Shown: in pieces, positions 53,649 to 61,971 of the stretch
Position numbering within the stretch: position 1 is the stretch's first letter
How the letters are laid out: each line of letters begins with the position of its first letter
Source: Reichenbachiella agariperforans
Lineage (GTDB): Bacteria > Bacteroidota > Bacteroidia > Cytophagales > Cyclobacteriaceae
Direction: 5' to 3'
DNA: 64,000 nt
Assembly (NCBI RefSeq): GCF_900142205.1
Contig: NZ_FRAA01000002.1
Span: 370,282 to 434,281 of the forward strand
Position numbers and translations under genes: made by a program
Notes under the pieces: generated by a model
What the model was told of the DNA's origin: nothing
Database searches by the model: none
The model's input: the letters and a program-made list of their open reading frames with translations, nothing else

Positions 53649-53815
53649 GGTTACTTTTAAATTATGATCGTGATGCAAAGATAGTTGGCCAACTGAAACC
53701 ATTGTAGCAGGCCATGAGAGATTATACGGTGAGACACAAAATTTATCCTTAACAGATTCAAATTATTGGTTCTACTTTCGTATTTTCATACGATTTTGTA
53801 ACAAAATAATCTAAC

Positions 53816-54424
53816 ATGAACAATTTAATGAAAACCACTATAGTGGCCTTTTTTGTGCTTTTCGCATTTGCAGGGTATTCTCAAAAGCTGAAAGTAACCT
53901 CTGGTAAGCTCAAGGCATTGTCTGCTTACAAATCTTACAACATGGAGTACACTTACCATGAGGATTTGAAAATCGGAAAGAAGTCCGAAGAAGAATATCT
54001 ATCAGAAAAACAAACGGACAAAAATGAGAAGGAAGCTGGATCAGGGGATGCTTGGGTAGCTGCATGGCATGAAAACAAAGAAGGCGGAAAATTCTTTGAA
54101 AAATTCGAGACTTTGTTCAACGATGTATTATCTGGTGATGGAGTCACTGCCAGCAGAGACAATGAGGGAGCAGACTGTACCCTGAAACTAGAAGTCTATT
54201 TTTTAGACCCAGGATACCACATTGGAATTTCGTCTAAACCAGCCTACGTCAGTATGACCGCTACATTCGTAGCAGATGGCCAAGAAATCGCAGTAGTAGA
54301 CTTGAGCAAAGCGCCTGGTCAGGGAGCTGGAGGATACGATTTCGATGCAGCCTATAGAATCTCTGAGTCATTTGCCAAAACTGGAAAAACACTAGGCAAA
54401 GAACTTTCTAAGCAAGCGTACTGA
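53816..54424 (+). CDS. exported hypothetical protein
   Basis: A 202-residue protein with a signal peptide (KTTIVAFFVLFAFAGYSQ). The mature part has a strongly charged middle (EDLKIGKKSEEEYLSEKQTDKNEKE) and a Gly-rich C-terminal segment (APGQGAGGYDFDAAYRI). It resembles small Bacteroidota outer-membrane-associated proteins of unknown role; I cannot name a family. An upstream TACTTTCG box (about 53772) resembles TAnnTTTG. A terminator follows. Confidence 0.75.
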   Translation: MNNLMKTTIVAFFVLFAFAGYSQKLKVTSGKLKALSAYKSYNMEYTYHEDLKIGKKSEEEYLSEKQTDKNEKEAGSGDAWVAAWHENKEGGKFFEKFETLFNDVLSGDGVTASRDNEGADCTLKLEVYFLDPGYHIGISSKPAYVSMTATFVADGQEIAVVDLSKAPGQGAGGYDFDAAYRISESFAKTGKTLGKELSKQAY

Positions 54425-54451
54425 TACGCAGTGTAGTGTAAGAAAGTGAAG

Positions 54452-54482
54452 ACCCTGATTCACCAAGAGTCAGGGTTTTTTG
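54452..54482 (+). terminator. terminator after the hypothetical gene
   Basis: ACCCTGA / TCAGGGT hairpin (54452-54476) followed by TTTTT, 28 bp after the stop. Confidence 0.85.
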
Positions 54483-54558
54483 ATGTTCAATTTTGCCAGA
54501 CATCTCCAAACATTTTTGCTTTAGATCAGTTGAACTCCTTAACAAATAAGAATAACCC

Positions 54559-55719
54559 ATGAAGAATTTCGAACTATACAATCCAACCAATCTAGTTTTT
54601 GGCAAAGGCCAAATCGCAAAAATAAAAACCCTCATCCCAGCAGATAGCAAAGTACTCATGCTCTATGGGGGAGGCAGTATCAAAAAGAACGGCTTATACG
54701 AACAGACGCTAGCAGCATTAGAAGGTCATGAGGTAGTAGAGTTCGCAGGGATAGAAGCAAACCCCGAATACCAGACTTTGCTCAAGGCATTGGCAGTAAT
54801 CAAGGAAGAAAAAATTGATTTTCTGCTCGCAGTAGGTGGTGGTTCGGTGATCGACGGGACGAAATTCCTCTCGTCTGCGGCACTGTATGAGGGAGATTCG
54901 CCATGGGATATCTTAGCGAACAGAATCCGCACGGTCAAGGGCATGCCTTTCGGAACGGTATTGACACTGCCAGCGACAGGTAGCGAAATGAATAGTGGCG
55001 CGGTAGTCAGTCGCAAAGAAACCCATGAAAAGCTAGCGATGGGTGGGCCGGGGTTGTTCCCTCAATTTTCGATCTGTGATCCAGAGGTCGTGCGTACCAT
55101 TCCTCAGCGACAGTTGGCCAATGGTGTAGCAGATGCTTTTACACATGTACTAGAGCAGTATATGACTTACCCGACGAATGCTCACCTTCAGGACAGAATA
55201 TCAGAATCTATCATGCAGACCTTGGTCGAGGTAGCGCCTAAAGTGATTGCTGATCCGTCGAACTACGATGTAGCAGCCAACTTCATGTGGTGTTGTACGA
55301 TGGCACTCAATGGCCTGATCCAAAAAGGTGTACCGACGGACTGGTCCGTACACATGATCGCCCACGAGATCACAGCACACTACGGAGTAGATCACGCTAG
55401 GACATTGGCTATTATTTTGCCAAGTGCCTATCATCATCAGTTTGATAAGAAAAAGGAAAAGCTGGCACAATACGCCGAACGCGTATGGAATGTGACCGAA
55501 GGTACCGTAGAAGAAAAGGCCAAATTAGCCATCGAAAAAACGGAACAGTTTTATCAATCTATGAACATCAAAACTCGGTTGAGAGATTATACCGAAGATT
55601 ATGAGGGCTTTGCTGGTAAAGCGGCTCAAAGTCTAAAAGATCACGGTCTGGCTAAACTCGGTGAGCATGGAGACATCACGCCAGAAGTTGCCAAGAAGAT
55701 CATCGAGATGGCTTACTAG
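54559..55719 (+). CDS. iron-containing (type III) alcohol dehydrogenase
   Basis: A 386-residue cytosolic oxidoreductase of the YqhD/butanol dehydrogenase group. The dinucleotide site shows GGGSIKKNG and VGGGSVIDGTKF; the metal-binding residues lie in ANGVADAFTHVLEQY, HMIAHEITAHYGVDHARTLAI. It begins MKNFELYNPTNLVFGKGQI, the typical start. Members reduce aldehydes with NAD(P)H. It is a single-gene unit between terminators. Confidence 0.93.
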   Translation: MKNFELYNPTNLVFGKGQIAKIKTLIPADSKVLMLYGGGSIKKNGLYEQTLAALEGHEVVEFAGIEANPEYQTLLKALAVIKEEKIDFLLAVGGGSVIDGTKFLSSAALYEGDSPWDILANRIRTVKGMPFGTVLTLPATGSEMNSGAVVSRKETHEKLAMGGPGLFPQFSICDPEVVRTIPQRQLANGVADAFTHVLEQYMTYPTNAHLQDRISESIMQTLVEVAPKVIADPSNYDVAANFMWCCTMALNGLIQKGVPTDWSVHMIAHEITAHYGVDHARTLAIILPSAYHHQFDKKKEKLAQYAERVWNVTEGTVEEKAKLAIEKTEQFYQSMNIKTRLRDYTEDYEGFAGKAAQSLKDHGLAKLGEHGDITPEVAKKIIEMAY

Positions 55720-55741
55720 TAAATTAAGAACGTCTAGAATG

Positions 55742-55780
55742 AAAAATCCCTCCTTCAAATTTATTGAAGGAGGGATTTTT
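55742..55780. terminator. bidirectional terminator
   Basis: A perfect 17-bp inverted repeat (AAAAATCCCTCCTTCAA, loop ATTTA) between the convergent alcohol dehydrogenase and lactonase genes; T runs on both sides serve both. Confidence 0.92.
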
Positions 55781-55818
55781 CATTCATTCTATTGGTTTCA
55801 GTTCATCAGTATTCCTCT

Positions 55819-55857
55819 GATCAAAATATCACACAAACGGGTTGTGATATTTTGATC
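55819..55857 (-). terminator. hairpin formed by the last codons of the lactonase gene
   Basis: GATCAAAATATCACA (55819-55833) and its exact complement (55843-55857) make a 15-bp stem with a 9-nt loop. The stop codon (55821-55823) lies inside the left arm, so the C-terminal residues ISQPVCVIF are encoded by the hairpin. It may protect the 3' end or aid termination. Confidence 0.5.
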
Positions 55858-56957
55858 TCATTGCCTGTGAAGTGCATCATTCCCGTCGCATCATCTCGCT
55901 CAAACACCGTGATGTTATCAGATTTTTGGTTGGCGACCAGGATATGCTTATTGTCTGGAGTCAGGCAGAAGTTCCTCGGCCAATCACCTTGCACGGGCTC
56001 ATTGGCGATACGTGCCAAAGCTCCTGTTTCTTCATCGACTGAGAATATGGCAATGCTATTGTGTCCGCGGTTAGATGCATAGAGGTATCTACCATCATCC
56101 GATATATGAATGTCGGCACAGTAGCTGTCTCCTTCGATATCTTCTGGTAATGTACTGATTTGAGCGACGGTTTCGAATGTACCATCTTCGTTGACCTGTG
56201 CAGTGGTCACCGTGCTACTCAGTTCACTGATCACGTAAACTAGTGCTTTGGTAGGATGAAAAACCAAATGTCTCGGCCCGTCTCCAGGTTCCAAATAGAG
56301 TGCCGTTTTGCCCGCTCCGATTTTACCTCCTGTCACAGGATATTTAATCACCTGATCTATGCCCAAGTCTATCGCATAGAGTTGGGTTCCGTCTTTGGAA
56401 TATTGAGCAAAGTGTGCGTGTGGTCCTTCTTGTCTATCAGGATTAGTCCCTGTTCCCTCGTGCTGCTGAATATCACCAGCTGTAGCGATGACCCCTGACT
56501 TATCTATCGGGTAACTGATGACGTTGCCTGTGCCATAGTTCGCGACAGAGACTAAGGTTTCTGATGGGTTGATCGATACGTAACATGGGTAGTCTCCTTC
56601 ACTGGCTCTGCGGCTGACCAGCTTTAGTTTGGATTTGTTTTCGTCCCAAGCAAATGAACTCACACCTCCATTTTCGGTTTCATTGACTGCATATACTTTT
56701 TGTTTGTCCTGGCTATACGCCAAAAATGACGGACTAGTCGTCTCTACGAGCAGTTGACTTTTGGACAGCACTCCTGTACTCGGATCGAACTGCACACTGT
56801 AGATACCATCACTTCCTTGACCTGTGTAGGTTCCGACTAAGAGTGTGAGCATTTCTGTAGCATTTTCTGTGGTGGAATCAACGGTTTTTTCTTCCGATTG
56901 GCTGGTACAAGCAAGTAGACTGCACCCTACTAGTAGTGATAGTAACTGTAGTTTCAT
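55821..56957 (-). CDS. lactonase family protein (6-phosphogluconolactonase-like, beta-propeller)
   Basis: A 378-residue seven-bladed beta-propeller. It has a lipoprotein signal (LLSLLVGCSLLACTSQ, Cys at about 17), then TLLVGTYTGQGSDGIYSVQF at the start of the propeller, and the family blocks GEGTGPRHLVFHP-like (EPGDGPRHLVFHPT), ISDDGRYLYASNRGHNSI and GDWPRNFCLTPDNKHILVANQ. The fold is shared by 6-phosphogluconolactonase (Pgl, YbhE) and carboxy-muconate cyclases; a surface lipoprotein form is common in Bacteroidota. Substrate unknown. Confidence 0.88.
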   Translation of the reverse strand: MKLQLLSLLVGCSLLACTSQSEEKTVDSTTENATEMLTLLVGTYTGQGSDGIYSVQFDPSTGVLSKSQLLVETTSPSFLAYSQDKQKVYAVNETENGGVSSFAWDENKSKLKLVSRRASEGDYPCYVSINPSETLVSVANYGTGNVISYPIDKSGVIATAGDIQQHEGTGTNPDRQEGPHAHFAQYSKDGTQLYAIDLGIDQVIKYPVTGGKIGAGKTALYLEPGDGPRHLVFHPTKALVYVISELSSTVTTAQVNEDGTFETVAQISTLPEDIEGDSYCADIHISDDGRYLYASNRGHNSIAIFSVDEETGALARIANEPVQGDWPRNFCLTPDNKHILVANQKSDNITVFERDDATGMMHFTGNEIKISQPVCVIF

Positions 56958-57065
56958 AGTATTAGTTTTAGCTGGGTGCTAAACTAATGAAAGCCATTCG
57001 ATATTCACCATTCTATCGCTGAGTGCTGGCCTATCATCGCTAAACCGCAAGAGTTAGCATATCGT

Positions 57066-57527
57066 CTACATACTACCAATCCAAACAAAGGCTAAACCAA
57101 GAAGGAGAAAAACGAAAGGAATAAAAAACAGAAAAAAGCTAAATGAAAAATCATAGTAATCCCCTGTATCGGTGACTTGTAGGAGATGAGGTTTCGAAAC
57201 TTCTCCTTGGAGTGCAGTAGGTACATAGCGCACCATTTTGGTATCCCCGATTTGTGCACAGGAGGTTTCTTCTCGTTCATATTTGCTATGACACCAGCAG
57301 CATACTGTCGTCACATTCAGGACTCCTGATCTATTAAATTCTATATCCATCTGCACCTCGTAGGCCTTCCATGCTTTCACTTCTGACCGGTTATCACTCA
57401 CTTCAGTCACACGACCTTCCACGACCACACTTTTGCTTTTCATTTCAAAATAATCGAGCATGTGTACCGTAAAATTGTAGCCCAGCCCGAGCCCTATGAG
57501 TATGAACAATATACCAAATCCTTTCAT
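57066..57527 (-). CDS. DUF3592-like membrane protein
   Basis: A 153-residue protein with a helix at each end (GFGILFILIGLGLGYNF and SFFLFFIPFVFLLLGLAFVWI) and a beta-rich loop between (VVVEGRVTEVSDN, KAYEVQMDIEFN). This layout fits DUF3592. It has a CCWCH run near residue 80. It lies 28 bp after the WD40-caspase gene on the same strand and may share its transcript. Confidence 0.65.
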   Translation of the reverse strand: MKGFGILFILIGLGLGYNFTVHMLDYFEMKSKSVVVEGRVTEVSDNRSEVKAWKAYEVQMDIEFNRSGVLNVTTVCCWCHSKYEREETSCAQIGDTKMVRYVPTALQGEVSKPHLLQVTDTGDYYDFSFSFFLFFIPFVFLLLGLAFVWIGSM

Positions 57528-57555
57528 AACCTATCGTTTTGGAAGACTATATGGG

Positions 57556-60500
57556 CTACCAAACCACAAAGTCAAATTCTAAATTTTCTCTTCTACTGGT
57601 GGGGTGCTGTTTGCCATGGGTGAGTTCGGTCACTCGGTCAAATACATAGTCTTTGATCTCAGAGACCTGTACCTCCCCATTGCCATCAGCGTCTGACTTG
57701 CCAGACTTTAGCCCTTCGAGTAGTGCATAGGTGAATACGCCGTTGTTCCATTCGGGACTCTCGTAGGCGAACTCTACTCCAGAGGCAGAGGAGATGACCA
57801 TGGCACCTGTGCCGCGTCGCAGGTCAGCAAATAATTCTTGCATGAGTTCGAAGGTATTGTTGATCCCGATGGGCTGTGGCTTTTTGGTAAATCCTCGGGT
57901 CGAAACATTGGAAGACGAGACGGTAGAGGCGATGAGTTTGGTGTCCTCCTTGTCTACTTCTCCGGAGTGACATGCATCGATAAGCATCAGTTTTTTGCGA
58001 GCAGGAATGGCGTCTAACAGGCCTTCGAGTTCTTCATATTTTAATCCACGTGCTGCGGGGTTGTTGAAGTCTATATCCTGTGTCGCAAAATAGTAATCCA
58101 GTTTGTCATCCAACAACCCATGCCCAGCCATGAAAAGAATCACTTCATCCTCCACCTTAGTTTGTAGCAGTTTGTCTTTGACTGCCAATATTTGTTCCCG
58201 CTGTGCAAGTGCATCGGTGAAACGGTGGATATGAATCTGGTTGTATTGCTGGTGATGACCAAAAAATAGGTTGGCAATATCTGTCGCATCCTTGCTCGCA
58301 TAGGTCAGGTCATACTGGCTGTCTTTGTAGTTGGATACGCCGATGGTGACCACATGTAGATCGGGCTTGGGGCTCTTCCCGTCGTAGAATATCTGTACGG
58401 TCTCTTTCAGGGATTCGATACCCGAGACATTCATAGCGGATACTTGAATTTTGTTTCTCCCCTCTGTTAGTTCTATGGATAGGGCTTTGGTGATCTGCTG
58501 ACGGTTTTTTTCGTTTTGTACCGAGAGCCCGTGAATACCGTAAATGGGTATGTCATTGACATAGATATTGATACGGTCGAGCATGAGTTTTTCATCATGT
58601 GCGAAGAGTGTCAGGTCATAAAACTTGTCTGAAACAGTCTGACTCGCACCAGAGATTTCTACCGTCGGCAAGTTGAGTTCTCCCGACATATCCTCTTCTT
58701 TCAATCCCATCTTTTTGACTCGTTTTTGATAGGCTTTGTAGAGCAAGTTATGAAGTTGATCGGTACCCATACCGAGGATTTGTAGGACTTGATCGGGACG
58801 GTTGTATTTGAGATCAAAATTTTCGAAAGGGTAGAATTTGGCCTCTGATCGGAAACCTTGATTCTGATGAAACCCAACATACTGCCCTCCTCTGGTAGAT
58901 GACATGTAATAGCCCTGATTGGTCACGACGATCCATTCGCCTTCTTTGCTAAAGAAGCAAGTTGCCGTAGGTTCTAGCTTTTCTTGTTTCCCTAATTTTT
59001 TGGCATCCCAAAGTCTAATACTCTGGTCGTGAGAACCTGAGATGACCCATAGACTATCTGTAGATAGGTTGACGGTGAATACAGCGTCTTCGTGTCCTTC
59101 TAGTCTAGTAACGACCTGTCCACTGAGATCATAGGCGCGCAAGTAACCGCCTGTCCCTCCGACTAAAAGTAGCGAGTCAGGTGTGAAAGCAAGTGCATAT
59201 TTGGTGGCGTGATCTGTGATAGAGACAGGAATCTCTCCGAACTGTAAGTCTTTGAATCTACCTTTGGGTTCTATCCGATCCAAGGATGGATCAGGTAGGT
59301 ATTTGACAAAAAAGGAGTTGCCGTTTTTGGAGGCTCGTAAGCCACCCAGCGTTTCTACAGGCACTTTGTAATCATATTTTCGCCCCTTGAAAATAGACGT
59401 TCGTTCGGTGAAGACTCCTCCCATAGTCGCTTTGAAGATGTTATTGGCTTTTTCCATCTGACCATATTCTCGACTAACCATATTGAACCCATGAGAAAAA
59501 TCGACATCCTTGAGCCCCGCAATATACCCGCCAGGTTGACTCCCCGTCGAGAAGGCCAACATGTCACCGTTAAGCCCCGCACCCCAGACTTTTTGGGTAC
59601 TACCAGCGATATTGGTCAAGCTATCGACACCTCCTTCATGGAGTTGGTAGACGGCTATGTTGCTCTCTGTCCCACCTGCACTAAAGATTCGCTGATCTGC
59701 TGTGATGGCGATACCTGCTACAAACGCCTTTTGATGCGGCTGGTAGCTCGTGAGTTGGGAGAGTTGTCCTTGATCGAATCGGTACACGGTGATACTCCCG
59801 TTGTTGAATCCTACGAAAACGAATTTTCCACTGGGGTCAAAGGACAGCGCCGAGGGCACCTCATCCAAATACAGTGCGCTCAAAAACTGGAGGTCAGCAT
59901 CGTAGACATTGACTTGCATATCGTCGGCACCAGAGACAATGAACTGTCCTGTAGGGTCAAAAGCAACCCGGATGATAGCCCCGACATGGTCGTAAGAAGT
60001 GTTTAGTATTTGATCTGTCCGTTTATCATACAGGTAGAGCATATTGTCCTGAGAGGCACTTACGATTTTGTCTCCAAAGATGTCTGCACACCAGATGGCA
60101 TCTCCATGTCCAGTGAGCATTTTATCTAATTCAAAATTTTTCACATCCCAGACTCCAACCTTCTGATCACTAGATGCAGAAATCAAATACCGACTATCCC
60201 GACTCCACCGAAGGTTGTTGATAGATTTATTGTGACCATAAAATGTATGTACAATTTGTTGAGTCTGGAAATCGTAGACTCTAATATCTGCGAGTGTTTT
60301 GTAGTCTTCACTATCCCCAAAGTATCCAGCAGTGGCGATGTATCTTCCATTCGGAGAGACACGCGCCGTGTAGACACTACCGTGTGCTTCTACACCGATA
60401 TGCCCTAGTATCTCCCCTCGTTGTTCGTAGCTATTTACGTCCCAAATTTTGACGGTTTTGTCACGACCACAGGTGATAATCTGTGTACCATCGGGCGTTA

Positions 60501-60645
60501 TACTCAGATCCTGAATGAGACCTTTGTGCCCTTTTGGTTTGAGCACAAAGCGTAGCTCATGGCCGGGCTCTTGAGCTTGTGCTACCAAAGAACAGATTCC
60601 AATCCAGAAAAAGCCACAAAGACCAAACAATCGTCGCATGTTCAT
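57556..60645 (-). CDS. exported WD40-repeat caspase-family (C14) peptidase
   Basis: A 1029-residue protein with a signal peptide (LFGLCGFFWIGICSLVAQAQ). Residues about 35-330 and 465-570 hold WD40 repeats (LIQDLSITPDGTQIITCGRDKTVKIWD, VWVISGSHDQSIRLWD). Residues about 760-1029 are a caspase-like domain with His842 (MAGHGLLDD) and Cys892 (IDACHSGE). Near the end DADGNGEVQVSE is a perfect 12-residue EF-hand calcium loop. The TPR gene ends 3 bp upstream, so the two are one operon. Similar WD40-metacaspase pairs act in bacterial stress or cell death, but an exported one has no proven job. Confidence 0.9.
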   Translation of the reverse strand: MNMRRLFGLCGFFWIGICSLVAQAQEPGHELRFVLKPKGHKGLIQDLSITPDGTQIITCGRDKTVKIWDVNSYEQRGEILGHIGVEAHGSVYTARVSPNGRYIATAGYFGDSEDYKTLADIRVYDFQTQQIVHTFYGHNKSINNLRWSRDSRYLISASSDQKVGVWDVKNFELDKMLTGHGDAIWCADIFGDKIVSASQDNMLYLYDKRTDQILNTSYDHVGAIIRVAFDPTGQFIVSGADDMQVNVYDADLQFLSALYLDEVPSALSFDPSGKFVFVGFNNGSITVYRFDQGQLSQLTSYQPHQKAFVAGIAITADQRIFSAGGTESNIAVYQLHEGGVDSLTNIAGSTQKVWGAGLNGDMLAFSTGSQPGGYIAGLKDVDFSHGFNMVSREYGQMEKANNIFKATMGGVFTERTSIFKGRKYDYKVPVETLGGLRASKNGNSFFVKYLPDPSLDRIEPKGRFKDLQFGEIPVSITDHATKYALAFTPDSLLLVGGTGGYLRAYDLSGQVVTRLEGHEDAVFTVNLSTDSLWVISGSHDQSIRLWDAKKLGKQEKLEPTATCFFSKEGEWIVVTNQGYYMSSTRGGQYVGFHQNQGFRSEAKFYPFENFDLKYNRPDQVLQILGMGTDQLHNLLYKAYQKRVKKMGLKEEDMSGELNLPTVEISGASQTVSDKFYDLTLFAHDEKLMLDRINIYVNDIPIYGIHGLSVQNEKNRQQITKALSIELTEGRNKIQVSAMNVSGIESLKETVQIFYDGKSPKPDLHVVTIGVSNYKDSQYDLTYASKDATDIANLFFGHHQQYNQIHIHRFTDALAQREQILAVKDKLLQTKVEDEVILFMAGHGLLDDKLDYYFATQDIDFNNPAARGLKYEELEGLLDAIPARKKLMLIDACHSGEVDKEDTKLIASTVSSSNVSTRGFTKKPQPIGINNTFELMQELFADLRRGTGAMVISSASGVEFAYESPEWNNGVFTYALLEGLKSGKSDADGNGEVQVSEIKDYVFDRVTELTHGKQHPTSRRENLEFDFVVW

Positions 60646-60648
60646 AAA

Positions 60649-61851
60649 TTAGTTGCTTCGTGATCTACAATAGTCTACAAATGGCTTAAGCTCGGTGCTC
60701 AATGAAGGGTTGATGGCTAGTGCTTTATCATAGCATTCGAGTGCGTTGGTATAGTACCCTGCGCTATATGCAGAGTGGCCTGCATATTTGATAGAGACGA
60801 TGTCTTGGTCATCAAAAGCGAATGCTTCATAATAGAAACCATAGGCTTCTTCGTATTTTTTGGCAGAGTAGGCTTCTCCTCCTGCGGTTCGACAGAGGTA
60901 GGTGTAGAAGCCTATAAGCTGGCTGCTTTTGGGGAATTTGCCTAATCCCTCCTGACATACACCTAGAGCTGATGACATACCATATTCGTAGTAGTTGGCG
61001 AGTGCGAGTTCGGTATACATCCACCCTGTAGGATAGCCTGTTCCGATTGCCATGGAGGCAAAGGTCATGGCGCCCCTGTGATCTTTTTTGAGGTTCTTGA
61101 CATGTGCTACGTTGACCCATGCCGTTGCTTTGTTTTCATTGTCGTTTCGGTCTCGGTATAGATCGCCTATCTCGATGTAGAGATCATTAGCTTCTTGATA
61201 TTTTTCTTCTTTAATATATTGCTCTGCTTCGGCTGTTTTGGCTTGTATGCCTTGCCACTGTACGTCTTTGGCTAGTGCTGCTTTTTGTTGTTCGCGGTAG
61301 TCTATGTCGAACTCAGACTGTAGATAATAGATGGCACTGCTTGCACCCAGCTCGGCCATTAGTTTTAGGTCAGCTAGTGCCTTGTCTCTTTCGTCAATTT
61401 TGAGGTAGGCACTCGCACGGCGATATAGGTTAGCTACGTTGGGAGGAAACACCTCGATGGCCTTGGTGTAGGAAGCGATGGCTCCCTGCGTGTTGCCATT
61501 ACTACTCATTACATTGCCACGGTTGGAATAACCTACGGACAATGCCTGCTTGTCATCAGGCCTGAGCTGTATGAGCTTGTTGTAGTTTTGGAGGGCTTTG
61601 GTGTAGTCTTTCAACTCATGATAGATGTTGCCTCTACCAGACAGAATATCATAGTGACTATGAACATTAGTCTCAGCAGTCATGAGTGCCTCGGCTTTGT
61701 CATAGAAGGCAATCGCCTCTAACGTACTGCCGTGCTGGATGGCTTTGAGTATGCAATCGTTCGTATCGAAACAGTCCTGAGACCGTACCGAAAAAGACAC
61801 AAGAAATAGGATGAACAGGAGGATAGATAATGATTTGAGCTGCAGTTTCAT
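60649..61851 (-). CDS. exported TPR-repeat protein
   Basis: I start at 61851 (MKLQLKSLSILLFILFLVSFSVRSQ); 14 more codons are open. The 400-residue protein has a signal peptide and about eight TPR motifs (GRGNIYHELKDYTKALQNYN, SNRGNVMSSNGNTQGAIASYT, ALECYDKALAINPSLS). It is the first gene before the WD40-caspase, only 3 bp apart, so a physical partnership through the TPR surface is a fair guess. Confidence 0.88.
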   Translation of the reverse strand: MKLQLKSLSILLFILFLVSFSVRSQDCFDTNDCILKAIQHGSTLEAIAFYDKAEALMTAETNVHSHYDILSGRGNIYHELKDYTKALQNYNKLIQLRPDDKQALSVGYSNRGNVMSSNGNTQGAIASYTKAIEVFPPNVANLYRRASAYLKIDERDKALADLKLMAELGASSAIYYLQSEFDIDYREQQKAALAKDVQWQGIQAKTAEAEQYIKEEKYQEANDLYIEIGDLYRDRNDNENKATAWVNVAHVKNLKKDHRGAMTFASMAIGTGYPTGWMYTELALANYYEYGMSSALGVCQEGLGKFPKSSQLIGFYTYLCRTAGGEAYSAKKYEEAYGFYYEAFAFDDQDIVSIKYAGHSAYSAGYYTNALECYDKALAINPSLSTELKPFVDYCRSRSN

Positions 61852-61971
61852 AGATTGAATGTTTAGATAAACAAAACAACCTATTAACCCCAATAGATAC
61901 TATCGGGGCAAAAGTGTATTTGGACATACCCACCAGCACGGATAGCACGAACTATCTTACTACTTATAACC

